Below, in pieces: positions 24,400 through 37,512 of a stretch of 64,000 bases of DNA (its first letter is position 1; every line of letters starts with the position of its first letter). A model generated the notes under the pieces. The model did no database searches. It saw nothing but the letters and a program-made list of their open reading frames with translations, and had not been told where the DNA came from. Position numbers and translations under genes: made by a program. The stretch is from Muricea muricata. Lineage: Eukaryota > Cnidaria > Anthozoa > Malacalcyonacea > Plexauridae. The stretch spans positions 62,001 to 126,000 of the forward strand of contig OY979717.1 of the NCBI GenBank assembly GCA_963855995.1. Direction: 5' to 3'.

Positions 24400-24582
24400 G
24401 GGCTGAGGTGGTTATTGAAATCAGAAAAAAAAGTGAATCGGTTTTGCGGTTACTTCGGTTTTGCGGTTATTTCTGTTGGACGATTATTTCAGCTAGTCGG
24501 TTATTTGAAAATAGCGAAACCGGAGTAACCAATATTTAAGAAAACTGGCTCAGTCCGGTGAACGAAATAACTGCCTCAGCCT
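24400..24582. mobile_element. 183-bp MITE with 10-bp target-site duplication
   Basis: ACTGCTCTCT at 24390-24399 is repeated exactly at 24583-24592. Between them, GGGCTGAGGTGGTTATT on the left is inverted on the right as AATAACTGCCTCAGCCT. In units 4 and 5 the first base is A, which makes the outer nine bases AGGCTGAGG a perfect inverted pair. A 9-10 bp duplication suggests a Mutator-like origin, which is inference. Other copies: 31896-32078, 39392-39557, 46871-47036, 54350-54515; the last three have lost 17 bp of an internal GGTTTTGCGGTTA-type repeat. Confidence 0.78.
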
Positions 24583-25192
24583 ACTGCTCTCTACGTTGAT
24601 GGACGTACAAGCCCATGTGAACACGATATTCAAGATAAGATAATATAAGATATAGGATATAAGATAATAACATTGGAGGACATATTGCGGCCTATTGTTG
24701 TTCTGAGGTGAACGGGCGGCTGTTTCTTTAATGATGCGTAATCGTACATTCGGAGAGGCCTGGGCCCACCTGTCCGGTGCACTTTTGCCATTGTTGGGTT
24801 ACGGGTCGTTGTGAATCTTGGGATATATGATAAGCTGCGATGTTAAATTCAATGTTGTTATCCTTAATAAGCGGAGAGCTATAGCGGAAAGCTATTGCTG
24901 TGCGCTATAATGTTGTGGCAGGATGGTACGTTGTGAAACGGAGTATTTCAATAAGACACGACATGAGCAAATGATGCAGTTTATTAAATTATTCCTCCCT
25001 GCCACAACAACGTCGTTAGGAAATCGTGGATATCGTGGGATCATATTGGTTTGTAGGATCATCGATTATAATAATGTGCTGTCGTTAGCATTGCTAATTA
25101 TGTAAATGGTCAGACCATAGCTCTCGTACTTTGAATTTTATACTTGTAAACTTACTGTGCTTGTAAATTAGTGCATAGGTTTTTGCATACGT

Positions 25193-25312
25193 CCTGTCGG
25201 GGGACTCTGTAACATCTCGGCCCGACCCAGGTTTCCTTGCAAGGTGAGGTTTTTCCTGGCCTCCCGGTGTTGCAGAGACTTAAATAAATGATTGAATTGT
25301 ATTGTATTGTAT
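25193..25312 (+). mobile_element. retrotransposon-like 3' tail with (ATTGT)n end
   Basis: GC-richer stretch ending in TTAAATAAATGATTG and then ATTGTATTGTATTGTAT at 25296-25312. Short microsatellite tails after such a segment are typical of CR1/L2-type non-LTR elements and of SINEs using their machinery. No reading frame can be tied to it. Equivalent tails end near 32808, 40287, 47766 and 55245. Confidence 0.5.
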
Positions 25313-25443
25313 GGTGAATATTTTATGCAAGTGTGCAAGATCATAGTCGATATTTTGACTCAGAATTTCAAATCTGGTATAATACACTCATTTTACCCCA
25401 TTTTGAGACTATTGCTGCCTTGTATGGAACAACTGTTCGATAA

Positions 25444-25752
25444 CGCGGAAAACGAGTTTGCAACAGGGCATCAAGGGTCATCACAGGGGATAGTTATGAT
25501 GTCCCATTAGAACAGGTACTTGGAAAGTTGGGATGGAAAACCTCAGAAGAAAGGCACGAAATTAAGTTGACAAAATACATGAGCAAAGTTATACAGGGAG
25601 ACTGTACAGAAATACTTTCTAACCTATTTGAAAAATGTAACAACGAAAAATATAATCTAAGAAGTAGCGGCAAACTTCTAAGGCTTCCGTCAGTAGTTCA
25701 GGACAATAGCGGAGAAGCTTATAATTTATTTTATCTAGCCCAGTTGCCTTAG
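25444..25752 (+). pseudogene. non-LTR reverse transcriptase C-terminal fragment, copy 1
   Basis: A stop-free stretch of about 102 codons directly after an in-frame TAA. It contains NRASRVITG, then YDVPLEQVLGKLGW, KYMSKVIQGD and YNLRSSGKLLRLPS, which together match the conserved region downstream of the reverse transcriptase domain in CR1/Jockey/L2-like ORF2 proteins. The catalytic palm (the ADD motif) is absent and no methionine start fits, so it is a remnant. It ends at TAG after NLFYLAQLP, earlier than the usual family C-terminus, so the 3' part has also been lost or scrambled. Confidence 0.75.
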
Positions 25753-26662
25753 TTTTACAGAGTTTCTTCAAGAGTGAACAAACAATAGATGAAGTTGTCA
25801 GCTTGAATTCGAAAATTGTGATTGCATGTATGGTTCCTCTCTACACTGTTAAAATACGCTGTTTCATGATCATGTTTTAAACATACTTGTCAACTTCCAA
25901 ATACTGTACATCCTGAATCTTATTAGTAATATGCAGCTAGCATAACTAGCTTAAAACTTCCTTATTATTTAAAAGTAATACAATATATTTCTTACTGCAT
26001 TGCATGACAGAGCAGGTGAGCATGTCATGACTCATTAAAATTCTGTAGTGTGCGACTTGAAGTCTGGAACGAAACCCAATGAATCTGAAGCAAAAGCTAC
26101 TGAACATGAATAATTCAAGCTTTAGGCGACACGATTAGAAATATTAATTGTTTCATATTTTAACTCTCGAAGCAACAATTTTTTATGCCCAAAATAACCG
26201 CAAATAACCCTAAAAAACCGTAAAAAACCTAAATAGTCCTAAATATCCCTAAATATCCCTAAATGAGCCTAAATAAGCTTAAACAAACCTAAAAAACCCT
26301 AAAAAACCCTAAACGACCCTACATGACCCTAAATGACCCAAAATTACGATAAATAAACCTATATAATCTTAAATTACCGTAAATACCCCCCTAAATGACC
26401 CTAAAAAGCCAATCAAATCTCTTGTAACATTTCTGTCATGTACTTGATGTGAGAACTAGGTCAGGGCTATTTCAGATCCGTCAGAGCACCTCCTGCTCGC
26501 AGGCTAATTGCATATTGACTAGTAGCAACTATTTCAACGGCTTTTTTCGTTTTGAATATTTTTTAAATGTGTTTAAGGATGAGTAATATGTTATGAACAA
26601 GAAAAAATTTTGAGAACGAGAAAAACTTTGAAAAAAAATTTGAAAAAAAAACATAAATAAAA

Positions 26663-26742
26663 GAGCGACTCAACGAGTCCTCGAACCAGCGCCGCTCGAA
26701 CCAGGTGACGCGACGCCTCTACCCACTGCGCCAAGGACGCTC
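26663..26742 (-). mobile_element. tRNA-derived SINE-like head, copy 2
   Basis: Same element as at 19167-19246, with the better paired acceptor-like ends and two GGTTCGAG motifs 15 bases apart on the minus strand. Confidence 0.65.
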
Positions 26743-27617
26743 GCTAAAAGAATCGCATCAAAAATTGTATTTAACCCTAACCCTAACCAGGTGCTCTGAC
26801 GGATCTGAAATAGCCCTAACCTGAGAACTTTGCGTTGAACTCGGCCCAGGCCTCCATATGGATGTTGATTTAATGCGGTCACATTTGATTTGGCGGCCAT
26901 TTTTGAATTTGTCTTTTGCACAACATGAGCTCCGCCGGATGGCTGCCTTGAAGACGATTGAGACGCTATGTATGTATTCCGTTGTATTTGTTCATCAGTT
27001 GTCCATTTACTTGTTTAAATATTGGTAATTGTGTACGATATTTGTTTCCGTTTATTTGTATAACTTTCACCGTGGTTGTACGAATTAAAAAGTGTTTAAT
27101 TTCGTGTTCTTCGGAGGGTGTTGAAAAAAACTATCAAAAATAGGTCGGTTTCTTGAACAGGAGAAGCGAAAATGACCGATTTCGTTAGGGAAGAACGTTA
27201 ACCGGACGAAAATGTTGAGCCTTCTCGTAAATCTCAGTTTCGACGGGAAGTTTTAGGCTTATAGCCGATGTCCTTGCTGTGCACGTGGACAGGGAGAATT
27301 TAGCTATCTGAAGCGAATCCTTCAATTGATCGAAAAAATATGTCAATTATAGGTAATGCTGTCTTTGAAATGAATGATTTTAACTTTGTATTTTAAGGAC
27401 AACACAGTACTGATGCGAAAACAAGTTGTGTTCGCATTTCTTGTTCAAACCGCCTCGTAACCTAATTTGCAACAAGAACTTATATATTTTCTGTTTATTA
27501 TATAAACTACAAGTGTTTTCTACCAATATAAAATATCCACAAGCTATGTTGATGATTGTTTGAAAGGCAATAATTTTCACATGTGAAATTATCATAAGTA
27601 ATCTGCTACATAAATAA

Positions 27618-28136
27618 GCAGTGCTCTAGCGCGTTTATTATACAATCTACAGAAATCATTCTTTTGTAGGCGGAAAGACCAGGCTTTTAGCTTTCGATTG
27701 TCATCGTTTTTGTGAAATTTGAAGAAAGATTGGGCAGATACGAATCAAATGAAACTAGCCGGTCGAAATCGCATATTTTCACCTCTGAGCATTACTAGGG
27801 CAGCGAATAAGGAAAGAAATTTCATTAATCCTTTATCTGTTAGGAGAAACAATTAACATCGCTAATAGAATACCAGAAGTTTACTAACTAAGCTAAAATT
27901 GGTCAATTAATTTTGTAATTTAATTCCCTAATGGGTTTAAATTTCAACAGATTCTCAATAAACTGCCAACGGTGAAAATATGCGATTTCGACCGGCTATT
28001 TTCATTTGATTCGTATTTGCCCAATCTTTCTTCAAATTTCACAAAAACGATGACAATCGAAAGCTAAAACCCTGGTATTTCCGCCTGCGAAAGGATAATT
28101 TCTGTAGATTGTATAATGAACACGCTAGAGGACTGC
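27618..28136. mobile_element. 519-bp foldback element, copy 2
   Basis: Same element in unit 2; CTGCCAACGG near the right arm and GCGAAAGG in the arm distinguish it from copies 1, 4 and 5 (CTCCCAACGG, GCGAGAGG). Confidence 0.8.
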
Positions 28137-28900
28137 AAAAATCGGTGAAGGCCGTGAAGAAACATTCTAGTAGGGTTAACAGGCCTTGAATTCAGCAGAA
28201 GCCATTGGCCGTCAATACCCTGCTTGCTGGTCACTATGGTGAAATCCAAGGCCTGGGACTTAGTAGCTTTTCTAATATTTTAGGTTTGGATCAAGATATC
28301 TGAGTGCTCAGTATCCTCAAAGTCGAAAACATTTATTCAGGTTGGTGAACTGGCCAATTTATGCTTGCTACAGTAACAGCGATCGACGCTGTGTAGATGT
28401 ATCATATAGAATATTAGTGCTCATACAGAATTACATTACAGAATTTATTTGACTTTATATCTCTTTGTTTATTATAGATTGCAATAATTGTCAATATTGA
28501 AGTTGTTTCAAGGTTGATTATGGTGGTGTTGTTGTATAAATCTTGTGTAGCATGCAATTTATCAAAATTCAAAAATACAGCACCATCAACTCATCAATGT
28601 CCTAGCTTCACACAACTTCCATTAAAGTTGTGTAAATTAAAAATTTTAAGTTTTAGGAACTAAACCTAATTGTTCTGTTAATATTTTACGTTTGGATCAG
28701 GTATTCATCATTGGATGACCCAACCCATTCCCCCCCTGCGCTAGGCAGTCAAGCATTTTTAGACCTGCACATTTTTTTGTTTGGCCAATTTCTTGTATAT
28801 TTTTTACAGCATATACATGCTACTGGATGCCTTCCATCCTCATCAAACAGGGAATCATTTTATGTTGCCGTCATTTGCAGCAGCCACAAAAATTCATATA

Positions 28901-30016
28901 TCTATAGGTACATTAGGTACTATAGGTACTATTGGTACTATAGGTTTTATAGGTACTACAGGTTTTATAAGTACTGTAGGTCTTATAGGTACTATAGGTT
29001 TTATAGTTACTGTAGGTTTTATAGTTACTATAGGTACTATAGTTTTTATAGGTACTATATGTTTTATAGGTACTATAGGTTTTATAGGTACTATAGGTTT
29101 TATGAGTACTATAGGTTTTATAATTACTATAGGTACTATAGGTTTTATAAGTATTACAAGTTTTACAGGAACTATGGGTTTATAGGTACTATTGGTATTA
29201 TAGGTACTATAGGTCTTTTAGGTACTATAGGTATTATAGGTTTTATAGTTAGTATAGGTACTATAGTTTTTTAGGTACTATAGGTTTCATAGGTACTATA
29301 GGTACTATAGGTTTTATAGGTACTATATTTTATTGGTACTTTAGGTACTATAATCTTTATAGGTACTATAGGTTTTATAGGTACTATAGGTTTTATAGGT
29401 ACCATAGGTTTTATAAGTACTATAGGTTTATAGGTACTATAGGTCTTATAAGTACTAAAGGTTTTATAGGTACTATAGGTTTATAGGTACCATAGATGGT
29501 ATAGGTTTTATAGGTACTATAGGTTTTATAAGTACTATAGGTATTATGGGTTTTATAGGTACTATATGTCTTAAAGGTACTATAGGTTTTACAACTACTA
29601 TAGGTTTTAAAACTACTATAGGTTTTGTAGGTACTATAGGTTTTATATGTACTACATGTTTTATAGGTACTATAAGTACTACAGGTTTTGTGTAGGTACT
29701 GTAGGTGCTATAAGTTTTATAGGTGCTATATGTTTTATAGGTACTATAAGTTTTATAGGTACCATAGGTTTTATAAGTACTATAGGTTTATAAGTACTAT
29801 ACGCTTTATAAATACTAAAGGTTTTATAGGTACTGAAGGTTTATACGTACTATAGGTCTTATAAGTACTATAGGTTTTATAGGTACTATAGGTTTATAGG
29901 TACCATAGATGCTATAGGTTTTATAGGTGCTATGGGTTTTATAGGTACTATGTGTTTATAGGTACTATATGTTTTATAGGTACTATAGGTTTTATAGGTA
30001 CTACAGGTTTTATAAG
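28901..30016. repeat. GGTACTATAGGTTTTATA minisatellite, copy 2
   Basis: Same array and length as in unit 1, with a few substitutions (GATGGTATAGG, TACTATGTG). Confidence 0.9.
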
Positions 30017-31354
30017 TTATGGTGGATGTCGTGAATATGGTGAATTGTTTGGGCAATTTAGTGGATATCGAGTCCCATGTAAGTTTGCCTAGTGAATATC
30101 ACTTGAGTTAAAAAACAAAAGAAATAAGTTTGTGATGATCATAAATTTATGTAGGTTTTACATCAAATTTTAGGGGGTCTATTGGAATGGTGGACTGATT
30201 CGTTGTCTTGGTCAAATATACATTGCATTGGATATGAAATTCCTGGTAAGTTTTCCATGGTGAAAAGGACTATATTTTTCTGGAAACAAACTAAATAATA
30301 ACTTTATGATGATAGTGGCCTATGGTGATGTCGTGTGTTGCATATGGTGAGTCGCCTGGGCAAATTGGTAATATGGTGTACGTCAAGTTTTGGATAAGTT
30401 TGCATGGTGAATATCACTATCACTATAGTTAGAATTCTAAAAACGAAATAGATAAGTTTGTGATGATCATAAATTTATGTAGCTTTTCCACCAAATTTTA
30501 GTTGGTCTAGTGGAATGGTGGATTGGTTCGTTGTCTTGGACAAGTATAGATTGCAGTGCATGGGAAGCTCCTGGTAAGTTTTGCATGGTGAATATAACTA
30601 TATTTCTCTAGAAACAAACTAAAGAATTACTTTATGATGATAGTGGCATGTGGTGGTGTGGTGTGTTGCATATGCTGAGTCGCCTGGGCAAATTGGCAAT
30701 ATGGTGGATATGAAATTCCTGGTAAGTTTGCATGGTGAATATCACCATCACTATAGTTAAAATTCTAAAAGCAAAGTCAATAAGTTTGTGATGATCATAA
30801 ATTTATGTAGTGTTTCAACCAAATTTTAGTGGGTCTAGTTGAATGGTGGATTTGGTGGTTGTCCTGGACAAATATACATTGCAGTGGATATAAAGCTTCG
30901 GGTAAGTTTTTCATGGTGAATATAACTCGAATAATTGTCAATTATTATTATAGAGTAAAACTGGGAAAGCGATACACGAGCTTGTGAATATTTTTCTCAA
31001 AAACCCTTGCCAGTAATTTCTTTTTTGATTTAGCAAAGCGAGTATTGTTGGAATGCCTGATAATTCTCTCTTTCAAAGCCTTTTTTCTTCTCAATTGTGA
31101 TGCTGAAATAGATTTAGACTTTGACGCAGTGCATACATGAAACGTTCATGTAACTGCTTACCTGTAAAAACTCATACTAACAGTGCTAAATTAGACCTGT
31201 AATATAAGAGATTGAATAAAACGGACGGCATTGACATTTGATTGATTTTTTCTTGTTTTAGTACATGAAGATACGTTTTGTTAGCTGATCCAATGGTTCC
31301 GTGTTGCATTAAGCAGTCAAGCATTTTAACTCAGGTAGAATATGTTTCTGTCTA

Positions 31355-31712
31355 CACAGCCAAAAATGCGACAGGCTTGTTGCAATTTGTCAATTTTACC
31401 GGCTTCTCGCAAATTGTTGAGAAGTTGCAACAAGATTGTCAATGTCATCAAGTTGCAACAAGCTTGTCAAAGTCAGGCTTGCTGCAACTTGTCACCTGGA
31501 GACTTGTTACAGCTTGTTGAAACAACTTGCATCAAGCCTGTGGATAACACGTTTTGAGAATAAACTTGCAACAAGCCAGTTGACAACTTGCAACAGACTT
31601 GTCGTCAACAAGCTGTCGCAAGCCATGCGAACGCATCCTGATATCGGCTTGTTGAAACAAGTTGTTAATAGATGTCAACAGACTTGTTTCAACTGGTGCG
31701 TTTTTGGCTGTG
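31355..31712. mobile_element. TA-flanked MITE, copy 2
   Basis: Same element and flanks as at 23859-24216. Confidence 0.82.
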
Positions 31713-32939
31713 TAAAGGTGGCGGATCCAAGGTAAGTCAAAATAAATTATAGCAGCTCTACTCGAAATTCAAAAACAACTTTATAAAAATGTCATAGGTT
31801 ATGACTTTCAAAATAATAAAATCTAGGCAATGAAGTTTCTTTGAATGAGCTGTGGTGATTTATTTTGACTTACACTAGATCGGCCACTGCTCTCTGGGCT
31901 GAGGTGGTTATTGAAATCAGAAAAAAAAGTGAATCGGTTTTGCGGTTACTTCGGTTTTGCGGTTATTTCTGTTGGACGATTATTTCAGCTAGTCGGTTAT
32001 TTGAAAATAGCGAAACCGGAGTAACCAATATTTAAGAAAACTGGCTCAGTCCGGTGAACGAAATAACTGCCTCAGCCTACTGCTCTCTACGTTGATGGAC
32101 GTACAAGCCCATGTGAACACGATATTCAAGATAAGATAATATAAGATATAGGATATAAGATAATAACATTGGAGGACATATTGCGGCCTATTGTTGTTCT
32201 GAGGTGAACGGGCGGCTGTTTCTTTAATGATGCGTAATCGTACATTCGGAGAGGCCTGGGCCCACCTGTCCGGTGCACTTTTGCCATTGTTGGGTTACGG
32301 GTCGTTGTGAATCTTGGGATATATGATAAGCTGCGATGTTAAATTCAATGTTGTTATCCTTAATAAGCGGAGAGCTATAGCGGAAAGCTATTGCTGTGCG
32401 CTATAATGTTGTGGCAGGATGGTACGTTGTGAAACGGAGTATTTCAATAAGACACGACATGAGCAAATGATGCAGTTTATTAAATTATTCCTCCCTGCCA
32501 CAACAACGTCGTTAGGAAATCGTGGATATCGTGGGATCATATTGGTTTGTAGGATCATCGATTATAATAATGTGCTGTCGTTAGCATTGCTAATTATGTA
32601 AATGGTCAGACCATAGCTCTCGTACTTTGAATTTTATACTTGTAAACTTACTGTGCTTGTAAATTAGTGCATAGGTTTTTGCATACGTCCTGTCGGGGGA
32701 CTCTGTAACATCTCGGCCCGACCCAGGTTTCCTTGCAAGGTGAGGTTTTTCCTGGCCTCCCGGTGTTGCAGAGACTTAAATAAATGATTGAATTGTATTG
32801 TATTGTATGGTGAATATTTTATGCAAGTGTGCAAGATCATAGTCGATATTTTGACTCAGAATTTCAAATCTGGTATAATACACTCATTTTACCCCATTTT
32901 GAGACTATTGCTGCCTTGTATGGAACAACTGTTCGATAA

Positions 32940-33248
32940 CGCGGAAAACGAGTTTGCAACAGGGCATCAAGGGTCATCACAGGGGATAGTTATGATGTCC
33001 CATTAGAACAGGTACTTGGAAAGTTGGGATGGAAAACCTCAGAAGAAAGGCACGAAATTAAGTTGACAAAATACATGAGCAAAGTTATACAGGGAGACTG
33101 TACAGAAATACTTTCTAACCTATTTGAAAAATGTAACAACGAAAAATATAATCTAAGAAGTAGCGGCAAACTTCTAAGGCTTCCGTCAGTAGTTCAGGAC
33201 AATAGCGGAGAAGCTTATAATTTATTTTATCTAGCCCAGTTGCCTTAG
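32940..33248 (+). pseudogene. non-LTR reverse transcriptase C-terminal fragment, copy 2
   Basis: Same protein fragment as at 25444-25752. Its conservation reflects recent duplication of the unit, not selection. Confidence 0.75.
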
Positions 33249-34158
33249 TTTTACAGAGTTTCTTCAAGAGTGAACAAACAATAGATGAAGTTGTCAGCTT
33301 GAATTCGAAAATTGTGATTGCATGTATGGTTCCTCTCTACACTGTTAAAATACGCTGTTTCATGATCATGTTTTAAACATACTTGTCAACTTCCAAATAC
33401 TGTACATCCTGAATCTTATTAGTAATATGCAGCTAGCATAACTAGCTTAAAACTTCCTTATTATTTAAAAGTAATACAATATATTTCTTACTGCATTGCA
33501 TGACAGAGCAGGTGAGCATGTCATGACTCATTAAAATTCTGTAGTGTGCGACTTGAAGTCTGGAACGAAACCCAATGAATCTGAAGCAAAAGCTACTGAA
33601 CATGAATAATTCAAGCTTTAGGCGACACGATTAGAAATATTAATTGTTTCATATTTTAACTCTCGAAGCAACAATTTTTTATGCCCAAAATAACCGCAAA
33701 TAACCCTAAAAAACCGTAAAAAACCTAAATAGTCCTAAATATCCCTAAATATCCCTAAATGAGCCTAAATAAGCTTAAACAAACCTAAAAAACCCTAAAA
33801 AACCCTAAACGACCCTACATGACCCTAAATGACCCAAAATTACGATAAATAAACCTATATAATCTTAAATTACCGTAAATACCCCCCTAAATGACCCTAA
33901 AAAGCCAATCAAATCTCTTGTAACATTTCTGTCATGTACTTGATGTGAGAACTAGGTCAGGGCTATTTCAGATCCGTCAGAGCACCTCCTGCTCGCAGGC
34001 TAATTGCATATTGACTAGTAGCAACTATTTCAACGGCTTTTTTCGTTTTGAATATTTTTTAAATGTGTTTAAGGATGAGTAATATGTTATGAACAAGAAA
34101 AAATTTTGAGAACGAGAAAAACTTTGAAAAAAAATTTGAAAAAAAAACATAAATAAAA

Positions 34159-34238
34159 GAGCGACTCAACGAGTCCTCGAACCAGCGCCGCTCGAACCAG
34201 GTGACGCGACGCCTCTACCCACTGCGCCAAGGACGCTC
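34159..34238 (-). mobile_element. tRNA-derived SINE-like head, copy 3
   Basis: Identical in sequence to the copy 2 element. Confidence 0.65.
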
Positions 34239-35113
34239 GCTAAAAGAATCGCATCAAAAATTGTATTTAACCCTAACCCTAACCAGGTGCTCTGACGGAT
34301 CTGAAATAGCCCTAACCTGAGAACTTTGCGTTGAACTCGGCCCAGGCCTCCATATGGATGTTGATTTAATGCGGTCACATTTGATTTGGCGGCCATTTTT
34401 GAATTTGTCTTTTGCACAACATGAGCTCCGCCGGATGGCTGCCTTGAAGACGATTGAGACGCTATGTATGTATTCCGTTGTATTTGTTCATCAGTTGTCC
34501 ATTTACTTGTTTAAATATTGGTAATTGTGTACGATATTTGTTTCCGTTTATTTGTATAACTTTCACCGTGGTTGTACGAATTAAAAAGTGTTTAATTTCG
34601 TGTTCTTCGGAGGGTGTTGAAAAAAACTATCAAAAATAGGTCGGTTTCTTGAACAGGAGAAGCGAAAATGACCGATTTCGTTAGGGAAGAACGTTAACCG
34701 GACGAAAATGTTGAGCCTTCTCGTAAATCTCAGTTTCGACGGGAAGTTTTAGGCTTATAGCCGATGTCCTTGCTGTGCACGTGGACAGGGAGAATTTAGC
34801 TATCTGAAGCGAATCCTTCAATTGATCGAAAAAATATGTCAATTATAGGTAATGCTGTCTTTGAAATGAATGATTTTAACTTTGTATTTTAAGGACAACA
34901 CAGTACTGATGCGAAAACAAGTTGTGTTCGCATTTCTTGTTCAAACCGCCTCGTAACCTAATTTGCAACAAGAACTTATATATTTTCTGTTTATTATATA
35001 AACTACAAGTGTTTTCTACCAATATAAAATATCCACAAGCTATGTTGATGATTGTTTGAAAGGCAATAATTTTCACATGTGAAATTATCATAAGTAATCT
35101 GCTACATAAATAA

Positions 35114-35632
35114 GCAGTGCTCTAGCGCGTTTATTATACAATCTACAGAAATCATTCTTTTGTAGGCGGAAAGACCAGGCTTTTAGCTTTCGATTGTCAT
35201 CGTTTTTGTGAAATTTGAAGAAAGATTGGGCAGATACGAATCAAATGAAACTAGCCGGTCGAAATCGCATATTTTCACCTCTGAGCATTACTAGGGCAGC
35301 GAATAAGGAAAGAAATTTCATTAATCCTTTATCTGTTAGGAGAAACAATTAACATCGCTAATAGAATACCAGAAGTTTACTAACTAAGCTAAAATTGGTC
35401 AATTAATTTTGTAATTTAATTCCCTAATGGGTTTAAATTTCAACAGATTCTCAATAAACTGCCAACGGTGAAAATATGCGATTTCGACCGGCTATTTTCA
35501 TTTGATTCGTATTTGCCCAATCTTTCTTCAAATTTCACAAAAACGATGACAATCGAAAGCTAAAACCCTGGTATTTCCGCCTGCGAAAGGATAATTTCTG
35601 TAGATTGTATAATGAACACGCTAGAGGACTGC
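35114..35632. mobile_element. 519-bp foldback element, copy 3
   Basis: Same element in unit 3, with the copy 2 variants. Confidence 0.8.
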
Positions 35633-36396
35633 AAAAATCGGTGAAGGCCGTGAAGAAACATTCTAGTAGGGTTAACAGGCCTTGAATTCAGCAGAAGCCA
35701 TTGGCCGTCAATACCCTGCTTGCTGGTCACTATGGTGAAATCCAAGGCCTGGGACTTAGTAGCTTTTCTAATATTTTAGGTTTGGATCAAGATATCTGAG
35801 TGCTCAGTATCCTCAAAGTCGAAAACATTTATTCAGGTTGGTGAACTGGCCAATTTATGCTTGCTACAGTAACAGCGATCGACGCTGTGTAGATGTATCA
35901 TATAGAATATTAGTGCTCATACAGAATTACATTACAGAATTTATTTGACTTTATATCTCTTTGTTTATTATAGATTGCAATAATTGTCAATATTGAAGTT
36001 GTTTCAAGGTTGATTATGGTGGTGTTGTTGTATAAATCTTGTGTAGCATGCAATTTATCAAAATTCAAAAATACAGCACCATCAACTCATCAATGTCCTA
36101 GCTTCACACAACTTCCATTAAAGTTGTGTAAATTAAAAATTTTAAGTTTTAGGAACTAAACCTAATTGTTCTGTTAATATTTTACGTTTGGATCAGGTAT
36201 TCATCATTGGATGACCCAACCCATTCCCCCCCTGCGCTAGGCAGTCAAGCATTTTTAGACCTGCACATTTTTTTGTTTGGCCAATTTCTTGTATATTTTT
36301 TACAGCATATACATGCTACTGGATGCCTTCCATCCTCATCAAACAGGGAATCATTTTATGTTGCCGTCATTTGCAGCAGCCACAAAAATTCATATA

Positions 36397-37512
36397 TCTA
36401 TAGGTACATTAGGTACTATAGGTACTATTGGTACTATAGGTTTTATAGGTACTACAGGTTTTATAAGTACTGTAGGTCTTATAGGTACTATAGGTTTTAT
36501 AGTTACTGTAGGTTTTATAGTTACTATAGGTACTATAGTTTTTATAGGTACTATATGTTTTATAGGTACTATAGGTTTTATAGGTACTATAGGTTTTATG
36601 AGTACTATAGGTTTTATAATTACTATAGGTACTATAGGTTTTATAAGTATTACAAGTTTTACAGGAACTATGGGTTTATAGGTACTATTGGTATTATAGG
36701 TACTATAGGTCTTTTAGGTACTATAGGTATTATAGGTTTTATAGTTAGTATAGGTACTATAGTTTTTTAGGTACTATAGGTTTCATAGGTACTATAGGTA
36801 CTATAGGTTTTATAGGTACTATATTTTATTGGTACTTTAGGTACTATAATCTTTATAGGTACTATAGGTTTTATAGGTACTATAGGTTTTATAGGTACCA
36901 TAGGTTTTATAAGTACTATAGGTTTATAGGTACTATAGGTCTTATAAGTACTAAAGGTTTTATAGGTACTATAGGTTTATAGGTACCATAGATGGTATAG
37001 GTTTTATAGGTACTATAGGTTTTATAAGTACTATAGGTATTATGGGTTTTATAGGTACTATATGTCTTAAAGGTACTATAGGTTTTACAACTACTATAGG
37101 TTTTAAAACTACTATAGGTTTTGTAGGTACTATAGGTTTTATATGTACTACATGTTTTATAGGTACTATAAGTACTACAGGTTTTGTGTAGGTACTGTAG
37201 GTGCTATAAGTTTTATAGGTGCTATATGTTTTATAGGTACTATAAGTTTTATAGGTACCATAGGTTTTATAAGTACTATAGGTTTATAAGTACTATACGC
37301 TTTATAAATACTAAAGGTTTTATAGGTACTGAAGGTTTATACGTACTATAGGTCTTATAAGTACTATAGGTTTTATAGGTACTATAGGTTTATAGGTACC
37401 ATAGATGCTATAGGTTTTATAGGTGCTATGGGTTTTATAGGTACTATGTGTTTATAGGTACTATATGTTTTATAGGTACTATAGGTTTTATAGGTACTAC
37501 AGGTTTTATAAG
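36397..37512. repeat. GGTACTATAGGTTTTATA minisatellite, copy 3
   Basis: Matches the copy 2 array including the TACTATGTG variant. The lack of length change among copies is notable for a minisatellite. Confidence 0.9.

Larger units (their letters stand above)
18791..26277. repeat. 7.5-kb tandem unit, copy 1
   Basis: First of five tandem copies, starting abruptly at CTTAAACAAACC where the 622-bp satellite stops. It is the most diverged copy near its left end, where it lacks an 8-bp stretch (TGTAACAT) present in the others. Contents in order: 10-bp telomere-like array remnant; inverted repeats with tRNA-like head (18968-19321); foldback element (20122-20640); minisatellite (21405-22520); 328-bp tandem block (22521-23436); TA-flanked MITE (23859-24216); short foldback (24222-24391); MITE with 10-bp target duplication (24400-24582); retrotransposon-like tail (25193-25312); reverse transcriptase fragment (25444-25752); telomere-like array (26188-26410, crossing into copy 2). 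I see nothing recognisable in 19322-20121, 20641-21404, 23437-23858, 24583-25192 or 25753-26187. Confidence 0.95.
26278..33773. repeat. 7.5-kb tandem unit, copy 2
   Basis: Length 7,496 bp. Internal elements lie 7,496 bases after those of copy 1. It shares variants with copy 3 (for example CCCCCTGCGCTAGGC at about 28733, where copies 1, 4 and 5 have CCACCGCGCTAGGC). It still has the duplicated GGTTTTGCGGTTA motif that copies 3-5 lack. Confidence 0.95.

Noticed and set aside
26188-26410. True telomere or interstitial telomere
   Set aside because: Only degenerate CCCTAA cores in a 10-base period; no run of perfect TTAGGG beyond two or three units.
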